Assembly (NCBI GenBank): GCA_019751575.1
Contig: JAIENF010000043.1
Location: 1 to 5,801 of the forward strand
Length of the DNA stretch: 5,801 nucleotides
Reading direction: 5' to 3'
Source of the DNA: Burkholderiales bacterium
GTDB taxonomy: Bacteria > Pseudomonadota > Gammaproteobacteria > Burkholderiales > CAIKXV01
Every line of letters begins with the position of its first letter. Positions within the stretch are counted from its first letter, which is position 1. Below are positions 1 to 5,801 of the stretch, in pieces. The notes under the pieces were generated by a model, which was given only the letters and a program-made list of their open reading frames with translations, did no database searches and was not told the DNA's origin. A program made the position numbers and the translations under genes.

Positions 1-1
1 A

Positions 2-1732
2 GGTCTCACAACGGCAATCGAGCGCTGGTTCGACCTCCTAGCCAGTTCCGGCACCTCGATCGTGATTCCCAGTGTGCAGATCTATTCGTTCTCGCTCTAT
101 CCATCGCGCTTCAACCAGCAGTTCTCGGGAGGCCCGGAAAGCGACTATCTGCGCCGGATGCTGTTGCTGGCGGAGCAGCGGGGGATCCGGGTGATTCCGG
201 AGCTTCATCCGCGCAGCGACGAACTGACGTGGCCGATTTCCGCTGATCCTGCGAATTCGCCGCAATTGGCGCGATCGAAGGACGGGCTCACCGGGTGGTT
301 CGTGCCAGGTACGAGCCGACGGAAGGATCCGCCGCCGCTGCACAATCCGCTCAACCCGAAGGTGCGCGACTGGTATGTCGGGTCGATCGGCGAGTTGTCG
401 GACGAGTTCGCCAGATACCCTGCATTGCAGGGCGTGGCCCTGAGGGTCATGTTCTGGTCGAACCCCGGACTGAACAACTTCGGTTCACTGGACTGGGGCT
501 ATGACGCAGCCACTGTCACGCAGTTCGAGCGCGAAACCGGTATTCAGGTGACCGGGCGCTTCGCCGCCAGCGGAGAAGCGGCAGCTGCGAAGGTTCGTCA
601 CGCGTTGCTCACCGGGGTCCATCGGGAGCAATGGATCGCCTGGCGCGCCCGCAAGATCACCGAGTTGATCGTGCAGGCGCGGGACCGGATCCGGAAGTCA
701 CGCAAGGACCTGGTCCTTTACCTCACGGTGTTCGAGGCTGTCCCGCCTCCGGGTGTAACCAATCGCACGGCGCTTCTCGAGATGGGCATCGATGTCGCGA
801 CGCTGGAGAAGCTCGAAGGCGTGGTGCTCGTCAACGGCGTACCCCGATATGGCCGCTCCGAGATCGAACGTATCGGAAACATTCGTTTCCGAGAACGGAC
901 GCTGGACACAGCACAACTGGGTTTTCTCGCTGGAGCAGGCGTTGCTGCACGATTCGTTCCCCACTCGGCCTACCTCGAAGCGACGGAGGCGGTTGTTTCC
1001 CCGTCCGCACTGGGATTTCCGAAGTCGACCCGCCTGACCTGGATGAGTTTCGCCTCGGCGCAGACGGGGCGCCACATGCTCGAGCGCTTCGCGATCCCGC
1101 TGGCTGAATACGATGCACTCTGGCTTGGCGATGGCGGCAACAACTACACCTTCGGTGCGGAGCCGGTTCGGCAGTTTGCCAACGAATTCCGCCTGCTGCC
1201 CGCCATCCGTTTCGATGCGCGTCCGGACGCCCGTGATCCAGCGGCAGTCTGGACATCTTCGCAGAAGGATGCGTACTGGTTTTATGTGGTCAATCGAGAG
1301 CGCTATCCGGTGCAGGTCGACATCCGACTGTCCGGCACGAACGCCGTCGAGCGGGTCGTGCAAGGAAAGCCCGTTCCGCTTGCCGGTGACCTGCTGCGGC
1401 TCGAGCTTGAGCCCTATGGATTGGCAGTCTTTCGCGCGAAGCCGACGGCAAGGATAGGCAAGGTGGATGTGTCGACACCTGCCGAGTCCGTGGCGCACGT
1501 CCGAGCACTGATCAGTTGGGCGGAAGCGCGGCTCAAGCGCAGCAGGCTGCCGCGATTCTCGGGTCAGTTGTCAATCGATGACCGCGTTTTGCTCGAGCGT
1601 GCCGTGGAAGATGCGTCTAAGGCGCTGTCGGAAGGCGCGTACTGGCGCGCTAGAACCCGATTCGACCGGAGCGATCTGTACGCGGTCTACGCGCGAATCG
1701 GAGAAGCGCCGCCAGGACACCCGCGCCCTTGA
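2..1732 (+). CDS. GHL10-like glycoside hydrolase-type protein, 5' end cut by window edge
   Basis: The frame is open from base 2, so this is the last 576 residues of a longer protein; the GTG at 62 is internal, not a start. It ends at TGA 1730-1732. The first part looks like a TIM barrel of the 'family 10 glycosylhydrolase-like' (GHL10) group. It has a strand followed by ELHPRSDEL near residues 67-75, and an NPLNPKVRDW segment near 115-124, where such proteins have an 'NP..P.VR' motif before a helix and the strand QGVALRV. A GYDAATVTQFERETGI segment near 166-181 and a WIAWR helix near 211-215 follow. Residues about 420-480 form a beta-rich domain with WFYVVNR and LEPYGLAVFRA, as in the C-terminal sandwich of these proteins. 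A charged helical tail fills about 490-565. It presumably acts on, or binds, a glycan; no substrate can be read, and the strand that usually carries acidic residues (DGI.LDD in the family) reads GVALRV here. It converges on the SGNH gene. The last 13 or so residues are proline-rich and the true end may be affected by a frameshift. Confidence 0.72.
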   Translation, partial: GLTTAIERWFDLLASSGTSIVIPSVQIYSFSLYPSRFNQQFSGGPESDYLRRMLLLAEQRGIRVIPELHPRSDELTWPISADPANSPQLARSKDGLTGWFVPGTSRRKDPPPLHNPLNPKVRDWYVGSIGELSDEFARYPALQGVALRVMFWSNPGLNNFGSLDWGYDAATVTQFERETGIQVTGRFAASGEAAAAKVRHALLTGVHREQWIAWRARKITELIVQARDRIRKSRKDLVLYLTVFEAVPPPGVTNRTALLEMGIDVATLEKLEGVVLVNGVPRYGRSEIERIGNIRFRERTLDTAQLGFLAGAGVAARFVPHSAYLEATEAVVSPSALGFPKSTRLTWMSFASAQTGRHMLERFAIPLAEYDALWLGDGGNNYTFGAEPVRQFANEFRLLPAIRFDARPDARDPAAVWTSSQKDAYWFYVVNRERYPVQVDIRLSGTNAVERVVQGKPVPLAGDLLRLELEPYGLAVFRAKPTARIGKVDVSTPAESVAHVRALISWAEARLKRSRLPRFSGQLSIDDRVLLERAVEDASKALSEGAYWRARTRFDRSDLYAVYARIGEAPPGHPRP

Positions 1733-1844
1733 GCGGAACGTTGATGGCTTCCCGATCGAGTTCGTGATTTCGTCGGTCAGCAAGAGCATGATCATGTTCT
1801 ATCGCTGCGGCCTATGAGCCTCCGCTGTCGATATTCATTGTTTC

Positions 1845-1879
1845 CACGCGTGCCAAGCTTCTCTAGTCCTGGGCGCGTG
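1845..1879. terminator. Possible weak hairpin between convergent genes
   Basis: CACGCG at 1845-1850 and CGCGTG at 1874-1879 are perfect inverted repeats of 6 bp with a 23-nt loop that contains the SGNH stop codon. The position, where two genes converge, suits a bidirectional terminator or a 3' mRNA structure. No uridine tract follows on the minus strand, and only a T-rich, interrupted stretch follows on the plus strand, so this is not a classical intrinsic terminator. The rest of the 130-bp gap (1733-1862) holds only a 10-bp palindrome, CATGATCATG at 1787-1796, and the out-of-frame extension described in the findings. Confidence 0.25.
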
Positions 1880-2858
1880 TCTGTTCCTCGAAACGGTTTT
1901 TGTGTCCCGACGTTCGATCATTTCTCAACCCGACCAGTCGGCCGATTTCTGCAGCGGCAAGCCGGGCCATCAGTGCATTGCCATTGTTGTTCGGATGTAT
2001 CGGATCTCGAAACAAGCCCTCGGAGCCGTTAGTGTTCATCGATGCCGATGTCTCCACGACGGGAACCCGTGACTGATGTGCCCAGCGCCGCAAACGCGCT
2101 TTAGCGCCGAGCGTAAGTGGATCTGAAGGTTCGAAGATCCGTGGTTGTTCCACCGGCATCAGGACAAGCACCGCGCCCGCGTTGACCACCAGTTGCCTGA
2201 TTCGTTCGAGTACCCTCAGGCTTCTGTCTACGTCTGAATCGGTGTAAACGTCGGGGGGGTAGCCTGGATCGCGCGTGTCCGCACCCAGGCCGAGACGGGG
2301 CAGGACGGCTTTTCGAAGGACGGTCTCAAGCCCGAAGACCGGTGCGCGAGACGGAAAGGAGGGGTTCAGATCGACGAGTCTACTGCTCGCTGCGCGCTGG
2401 AAAAGGTCGTGCGTCGCGACTTGCAGCACGACAAAGTCTGCATGGTAGATGCCGTGGGCCTTTAGCCAGCCCAGCTGATTTTCAAGAGCCCATCCGTTAG
2501 CCGAGCCGTTGAGTGTCTCCGCGGAGATCCCCATGCCCTTGAGCAGTTCGGCAAGGATGTATGGATACGTCTTCGGCTGGTCGGTCAGGGTGCCGCCGTT
2601 CGTGATCGAATCGCCCACACAAAGCACGCGTATGGAGCCCTCGGGTGGATGGGGCGCAATCTCGGGTGCACGCAGTCCTTGGCTGTTGTACAGCACTGTA
2701 TTGCCCAGGATACGCAGGTCCTGACTGGGCTTCACCCGATATCCGTAGTCGGTGCGCAGATACAGAAGCGGCTTGTGCAACCCTGCCATGCGCGCTGCGA
2801 GTTCGGCAGCTGCGAGCAGAACGAAGCCGACCATCGTCAGCTTGACGAGCGAGGTCAC
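1863..2858 (-). CDS. Membrane-anchored SGNH/GDSL-family hydrolase
   Basis: This is a predicted 331-residue esterase or deacylase-type hydrolase of the SGNH superfamily. Block I is GDSITNGG (about residues 82-89, Ser84 the nucleophile). The block II glycine is in LNGSANGW (about 117-123). Block V is DPIHPNNNG (about 285-293), supplying the Asp and His of the triad. Block III reads VATHDLFQ (about 147-154), with His where the oxyanion-hole Asn normally sits. The N-terminus carries one hydrophobic stretch, MVGFVLLAAAELAARMAG, so the enzyme is probably anchored in the inner membrane with its catalytic domain in the periplasm. The part before block I (YGYRVKP, NTVLYNSQGLR) resembles SGNH proteins from exopolysaccharide gene clusters; polymer O-deacetylation or transfer is inference. 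I chose the GTG start because a GAGGG lies 9-10 nt upstream. A CTG at 2882, with GGAG 5 nt upstream, would add 8 residues including K and R. The frame stays open to an ATG at 3065, but the extra residues are rich in H, P and R, look non-coding, and that ATG sits inside a hairpin. It ends with TAG. Confidence 0.85.
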   Translation of the reverse strand: MTSLVKLTMVGFVLLAAAELAARMAGLHKPLLYLRTDYGYRVKPSQDLRILGNTVLYNSQGLRAPEIAPHPPEGSIRVLCVGDSITNGGTLTDQPKTYPYILAELLKGMGISAETLNGSANGWALENQLGWLKAHGIYHADFVVLQVATHDLFQRAASSRLVDLNPSFPSRAPVFGLETVLRKAVLPRLGLGADTRDPGYPPDVYTDSDVDRSLRVLERIRQLVVNAGAVLVLMPVEQPRIFEPSDPLTLGAKARLRRWAHQSRVPVVETSASMNTNGSEGLFRDPIHPNNNGNALMARLAAAEIGRLVGLRNDRTSGHKNRFEEQTRAQD

Positions 2859-2866
2859 CGTTAGGG

Positions 2867-2872
2867 TCCCTC
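2867..2872 (-). promoter_or_regulatory. Ribosome binding site for the SGNH hydrolase
   Basis: On the minus strand GAGGGA precedes the GTG at 2858 with 8-10 nt between them, a usable Shine-Dalgarno match that favours this start. A rival site, GGAG at 2888-2891, is 5 nt from a CTG at 2882. Neither can be excluded by eye, but CTG starts are rare. Confidence 0.45.
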
Positions 2873-2984
2873 GGATTTTCAGGGCGTCTCCGCCAAAGCG
2901 GCCGACATCTCCAGGGGAAGCACGGCTTTCAGTGGAAGGCTGAGGGCACGGGTCATGGACTTTCAGATGGTCCCATAGTCTGCC

Positions 2985-2999
2985 ATGCAATGCGATGCA
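2985..2999. repeat. Three tandem ATGCR pentamers, partly palindromic, in the leader gap
   Basis: ATGCA, ATGCG and ATGCA follow each other on the plus strand, and the 14 bases 2986-2999 match their own reverse complement at five of seven pairs. It lies 127 bp upstream of the preferred SGNH start, in the 233-bp non-coding gap (2859-3091). It could be a small operator, but a chance match is just as likely. No convincing sigma-70 or sigma-54 promoter was found in this gap. Confidence 0.2.
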
Positions 3000-3038
3000 C
3001 CCGTGCCGGGGCGCAGTCGTGTGTGCAGCCGAACCGTG

Positions 3039-3073
3039 GGCGGGGCGCGGGGTTGGCACCCGCATTCCCCGCC
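3039..3073. terminator. Nested GC-rich hairpin between the DUF1501 and SGNH genes
   Basis: GGCGGGG (3039-3045) pairs with CCCCGCC (3067-3073) over 7 perfect G-C pairs. Inside it GCGGG (3047-3051) pairs with CCCGC (3059-3063) over 5 more, leaving a 7-nt loop and a 1/3-nt internal bulge. It starts 18 bases after the DUF1501 stop codon in the direction of transcription. No T-run follows on the minus strand, so it may be a non-classical or Rho-assisted terminator, or a structure protecting the 3' end of the DUF1800-DUF1501 mRNA. It suggests that the SGNH gene is at least partly separate in expression. Confidence 0.5.
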
Positions 3074-3091
3074 AGCCCTGCCCTCTGGCTT

Positions 3092-4498
3092 CTACGCGAC
3101 CAGATCTACGCTGCTGCCGAAAGCGGCCCTGCGGGGCATGACGGCCGCAATATCTGCGCTATCCGCGCCGAACCACGTAAGGGGCTCGTGCCAGTACTGT
3201 TCGAGACTGAGTCCGGGTGCCAGCGAACCGCCCCCCAACTGGCCGCCGATCAGGTCGGATGATCCGGTTCCGGTCGCCGAGAGGGCGCTGGGATAGGTTC
3301 CGTACAAGCCGGTGCTGGTGCCTGGGCGATAGCCGCGCACCGCACCCCCGAAAGCGAACGCATCTCGCGCATAGGCGTGATCCGTGCCGGACGACCCGTT
3401 CTCCAGCAGTGTTCTCGAGAACTCGCTATGGTCGAGGATGAGCGTGTTTTGCCAGAGTCCGAGTCGGATCAAGGCTGCCCTGAAACTCACCACCGAGGCA
3501 GCCCACTCGGCGTGCAGGGTCGGCAGTGCGCCGGTCAGCTTGCCCTGAATGAAGTGCGTGTCGTACGCGGTGCGTGTTGCGACGAACGTCGTCCGGTTGC
3601 GCAGCGCCCCGCTCTGGATATCAGCCTCCATCGTGCGTGCGATGGTGCGCATGGTCCCGGTCCATCCCGACTTCGGGTGGCCCGGGAAGTCCTGATCGAC
3701 GGCATAGGTACCGTCTGGAGCCTCCACTACGGGTTGGAAGAATGCGATGCTTGCGCTTGCAAGCTGGTTGGCTTGCCGGAAGGCTTCGACCCGGGGCTCG
3801 GTGCGCGTTTCCGCCATCACGGCGTCAAGCCGGGCGAGCGCCAGGTTCTGGGTTGCCGATCCGGTCCAGTTTCGCCGGAAGCGTTGGCCGACGTCGGGCA
3901 TATGGACGGACCTGCTGGACGCATCCGACGACATCCGGTTGCTCGCTGCACCCGCAAAGCCGGCGGTAATGACCGATGGCACGATCGATGTCCCGTTGGC
4001 GGAAGCGAAGCGCGTGGCGAGGCGGCCGATGAAGCCTGATTCCGCGAATGGGTGGAACACACCTTGCGAATCGAAGAATTCGCGCGTGATCAACGATCCC
4101 GAAGCAAACGCCTGCTTGTCGTGCGCGCCGAGTCCGAAGGGAAACTGGATCGCGCCCGCATAGGACGGCGATGTTGCCGCGCGCAGGGTCTCGATCGGCA
4201 TGGACGAGATGTCGGTGAACATCGGCCCGACCCGGTGCGTCACCGCCATTTCGCCGGCGTTCCAGATCGATGTCAGCGGTTGCAGGGCCGGGTGCAGCGA
4301 GAAGGTGGTGCCTGCAAGCCTTGACGACGCGTAGGTCGAGTCGAGTTCCCCCTGGGTGAATGCAAGGGTGGGCCGGGCGGACAGGCAGGCTGCGACATGT
4401 CCGGGCTGGCGGGACATCAGCGTGTGGTAGCTGTCCTCGCCCCCATCCTTGAGCATGACGATGAGGAACTTCTTGTCACTGAAGGCTGCTGAAGGCAT
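3092..4498 (-). CDS. DUF1501 family protein (alkaline phosphatase/sulfatase superfamily)
   Basis: This 468-residue protein belongs to the DUF1501 family, which lies in the alkaline phosphatase-like/sulfatase superfamily; no substrate has been established. The N-terminal strand VMLKDGGEDSYHT (14-26) stands where the family has L.GG.D..N. SLHPALQPL (67-75) matches the family's LHPAL block, followed by AVTHRVG (85-91). GAHDKQ (124-129) and ESGFIGRLA (153-161) match the 'SHxDQ ... TGWGGRLA' region. YDTHFIQ (312-318) matches the family's FDTH..Q metal-site motif. HSEFSRTLLENGSSGTDHA (357-375) is the signature FSEFGR..ENGS.GTDHG block, and GGAVRG (384-389) follows. The length is normal. Most relatives begin with a Tat leader; here the ATG leads straight into the first strand, with no signal peptide. 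The start is supported by GGAG 7 nt upstream and by a 12-bp gap after the DUF1800 stop, so the two are probably one operon. The family call is firm; phosphatase or sulfatase activity is inference. Confidence 0.92.
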   Translation of the reverse strand: MPSAAFSDKKFLIVMLKDGGEDSYHTLMSRQPGHVAACLSARPTLAFTQGELDSTYASSRLAGTTFSLHPALQPLTSIWNAGEMAVTHRVGPMFTDISSMPIETLRAATSPSYAGAIQFPFGLGAHDKQAFASGSLITREFFDSQGVFHPFAESGFIGRLATRFASANGTSIVPSVITAGFAGAASNRMSSDASSRSVHMPDVGQRFRRNWTGSATQNLALARLDAVMAETRTEPRVEAFRQANQLASASIAFFQPVVEAPDGTYAVDQDFPGHPKSGWTGTMRTIARTMEADIQSGALRNRTTFVATRTAYDTHFIQGKLTGALPTLHAEWAASVVSFRAALIRLGLWQNTLILDHSEFSRTLLENGSSGTDHAYARDAFAFGGAVRGYRPGTSTGLYGTYPSALSATGTGSSDLIGGQLGGGSLAPGLSLEQYWHEPLTWFGADSADIAAVMPRRAAFGSSVDLVA

Positions 4499-4505
4499 GA
4501 AGGTG

Positions 4506-4509
4506 CTCC
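4506..4509 (-). promoter_or_regulatory. Ribosome binding site of the DUF1501 gene
   Basis: GGAG on the minus strand lies 7 nt before the ATG at 4498 and inside the 12-bp gap after the DUF1800 stop codon. The spacing is ideal. It fixes the DUF1501 start and argues against a longer N-terminus with a signal peptide, since the upstream frame would have to run inside the DUF1800 gene. Confidence 0.75.
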
Positions 4510-4510
4510 G

Positions 4511-5801
4511 CTAGATGACGACTGCGCTGTCGGGCAGGCAGCGAATGAAATTGACCATCCAACCCAGCTTTTCCCGGGTTGCCAGCTTCGCGCAGTCGGT
4601 ATCGATGAAGGCAATGACCTGGGCGCGGCTTGCAGGGGTCATGGTTCGTCCCTGGTTCAGGTCGGCAAAGACAAGATCGGCGGTTGCAGCGACCGCCGCC
4701 GACTGCTTCTGCTGGTCAGTGCCGCCGGCGGCGCTGTAGGCCGCCTCGTACCGTCCGATCAGCCAGGTGAGCTGCCATCTTCCGAACGGATCGTTCGGCG
4801 CACTGTCCACCGGGTTGGTCAGGTTCGGCGTGAAGGACATCGCGCGCGAGACGTTGGCGAGTATCTGCGGCGCCCGCCACATCGCAGCTGCCGGGGCCTC
4901 CACGCCGTTGACCTGGTACTCGAACGGATAGTCGTTGAACACGGTCGTCGGCGTCATGGGCGCCTGACCCAGGTTCCCGACCACGTCCGGGATCGGGTGG
5001 CCGTACTCCGTCGTCCACACCCAGGCGAAGGCATCGGTTGACGGGCCCGGGTCCTGCAGCCGCTCCATCTGTGCGTATCGCATGCCCTTGGTCAGCGACA
5101 GGATCCATTCCTGCGCGCGGCCGAAGGTTGCCGGCTTCGAGTTCCCGCGGGCTTCAGGATCGAGCAGCACCGCCATGACGACCGCCTTGAGGTCGCCGCG
5201 CACGCCCTGGCCGTTGTTCTCGAAGGCCGCGGTCACCCGGGAGATATAGGCGGGCGTGGGCGAATCGGTGACGAGTTTCTGGATGAACTGCTTGCTGATG
5301 TACACGGCCGTCGTCTGCTGCGCCATGATGAGGCTGATGCAGGTGGATACCCGAGACGTCACTGTCGCAGCGGTGGGCTTCTCCACCTGGGGAAACACGG
5401 TGCCGAGGAACGTCACCGCCGGTCCATCGTAAGCGAGGGACGGGTCGATGTTCATCGAACCGTCCGCCGCCGTCCCGTCCCGCCCGGCCACGCGGGTGCC
5501 GAAGGGTATGTTCCAGCCTGCAAGCAGTCTTGCCAGCGCAGATACATCGCCGGCGTGGTAGCTCTGTACCGGAACCCCCATGCCGTCGCGCACGATCGAG
5601 CCATCCCGGTTCAGCTTCACCACGCCCATCGCGAACAACTGAAGGAGTTCGCGCGAGAAATTCACCGAAGGCGCTGCGCCACGTGACGCATCGTTACCGC
5701 GGTTGTTCAGGTACCAGCCCATGTGGCGATGCGTGACGGCCAGCATCAGGATGTCACGGTAGGTCGAGAAAGCGCGTCGCATCAGCGCGTTCCACCAGAG
5801 C
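4511..5801 (-). CDS. DUF1800 family protein, 5' end cut by window edge
   Basis: This is the C-terminal 429 residues of a DUF1800 protein; the frame stays open to the right edge (LWWNAL precedes the Met at 5782), so that Met is internal. DUF1800 proteins are usually exported, commonly sit next to DUF1501 genes, and have no established biochemical role. Numbered from the Met at 5782, FSTYRDILMLAVTH (5-18) matches the family's 'F.NFRDLL..V..HP' helix. MGWYLNNRGND (21-31) matches 'M..YL....N', and NFSRELLQLFAMGVVKLN (41-58) matches the hallmark N.ARE..QLFTIG..ELN. DVSALARLLAGW (79-90) matches the 'V..LARVFTGW' segment, and FLGTVFP (125-131) follows. AVYISKQFIQKLVTD (159-173) matches the 'A.FI...L...LV' helix, with VVMAVLLDPEAR (201-212), LGQAPMTPTTVFNDY (271-285) and AMWRAPQILANVSRAM (300-315) after it. 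The TAG stop lies 12 bp from the DUF1501 start. Any signal peptide and the true start lie outside the window. Confidence 0.93.
   Translation of the reverse strand, partial: LWWNALMRRAFSTYRDILMLAVTHRHMGWYLNNRGNDASRGAAPSVNFSRELLQLFAMGVVKLNRDGSIVRDGMGVPVQSYHAGDVSALARLLAGWNIPFGTRVAGRDGTAADGSMNIDPSLAYDGPAVTFLGTVFPQVEKPTAATVTSRVSTCISLIMAQQTTAVYISKQFIQKLVTDSPTPAYISRVTAAFENNGQGVRGDLKAVVMAVLLDPEARGNSKPATFGRAQEWILSLTKGMRYAQMERLQDPGPSTDAFAWVWTTEYGHPIPDVVGNLGQAPMTPTTVFNDYPFEYQVNGVEAPAAAMWRAPQILANVSRAMSFTPNLTNPVDSAPNDPFGRWQLTWLIGRYEAAYSAAGGTDQQKQSAAVAATADLVFADLNQGRTMTPASRAQVIAFIDTDCAKLATREKLGWMVNFIRCLPDSAVVI

Noticed and set aside
698..1498. 266-residue minus-strand open frame
   Set aside because: It is antisense to the glycosidase-like gene, has no recognisable domain and is explained by high GC with few stop codons.
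1787..1796. CATGATCATG palindrome as an operator
   Set aside because: It is a single 10-bp palindrome in a gap between two gene ends, where no gene start needs regulating; chance is the simpler explanation.
2970..3020. Sigma-54 promoter (GGCAC ... TTGC) upstream of the SGNH gene on the minus strand
   Set aside because: The GG and GC elements are 17 nt apart instead of the required 10, so the match is not functional.
2859..3065. Longer N-terminus of the SGNH protein starting at ATG 3065
   Set aside because: The extra 69 residues are rich in His, Pro and Arg, lack any family similarity, and would put the membrane anchor deep inside the protein; the ATG lies in a GC hairpin with no properly spaced ribosome binding site.
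3072..3090. GCCAG...CTGGC hairpin right after the DUF1501 stop
   Set aside because: It has only a 5-bp stem with a 9-nt loop and competes with the much stronger hairpin at 3039-3073.
3377..4039. 220-residue plus-strand open frame
   Set aside because: It lies wholly antisense to the DUF1501 gene, whose family motifs are clear. The product has no recognisable motif and the skewed composition of an antisense shadow in GC-rich DNA.

Overview
This is a GC-rich window (about 60% G+C by eye) from a bacterial chromosome. It holds four protein genes, two cut by the window edges, and no RNA gene, CRISPR array, transposase or phage gene that I can see. The GC-rich codon usage and the protein flavours fit a proteobacterium, perhaps a betaproteobacterium. 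A planctomycete, verrucomicrobial or acidobacterial source is not excluded; the taxonomy is inference.

Layout: a plus-strand gene enters from the left edge and ends at 1732. It encodes a large protein resembling the GHL10-type 'family 10 glycosylhydrolase-like' proteins, with a TIM-barrel-like part, a beta-sandwich and a helical tail. After a 130-bp convergent gap, three genes lie on the minus strand. Read in the direction of transcription, from the right edge leftward, they are a DUF1800 protein (5' end outside the window), a DUF1501 protein 12 bp downstream of it, and, after a 233-bp gap containing a strong nested GC hairpin (3039..3073), an SGNH/GDSL-type hydrolase with an N-terminal membrane anchor.

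DUF1800 and DUF1501 are very often adjacent in bacterial genomes and are presumed to act together. DUF1501 belongs to the alkaline phosphatase/sulfatase superfamily, but the substrate is unknown. Here the tight spacing and a clear ribosome binding site support co-transcription. The SGNH enzyme and the glycosidase-like protein are the kind found around exported polysaccharide synthesis or modification. A working reading is a locus for making or remodelling extracellular polysaccharide or another surface polymer, but no glycosyltransferase, polymerase or export gene is visible to confirm it.

Points of interest are a DUF1501 protein with no Tat or Sec leader and a divergent N-terminal motif, an SGNH enzyme with His where block III usually has Asn, the GC hairpin between the minus-strand genes, and a coding-like out-of-frame extension after the end of the glycosidase-like gene. 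None proves a new system; the window looks mostly like ordinary but poorly characterised chromosomal genes.
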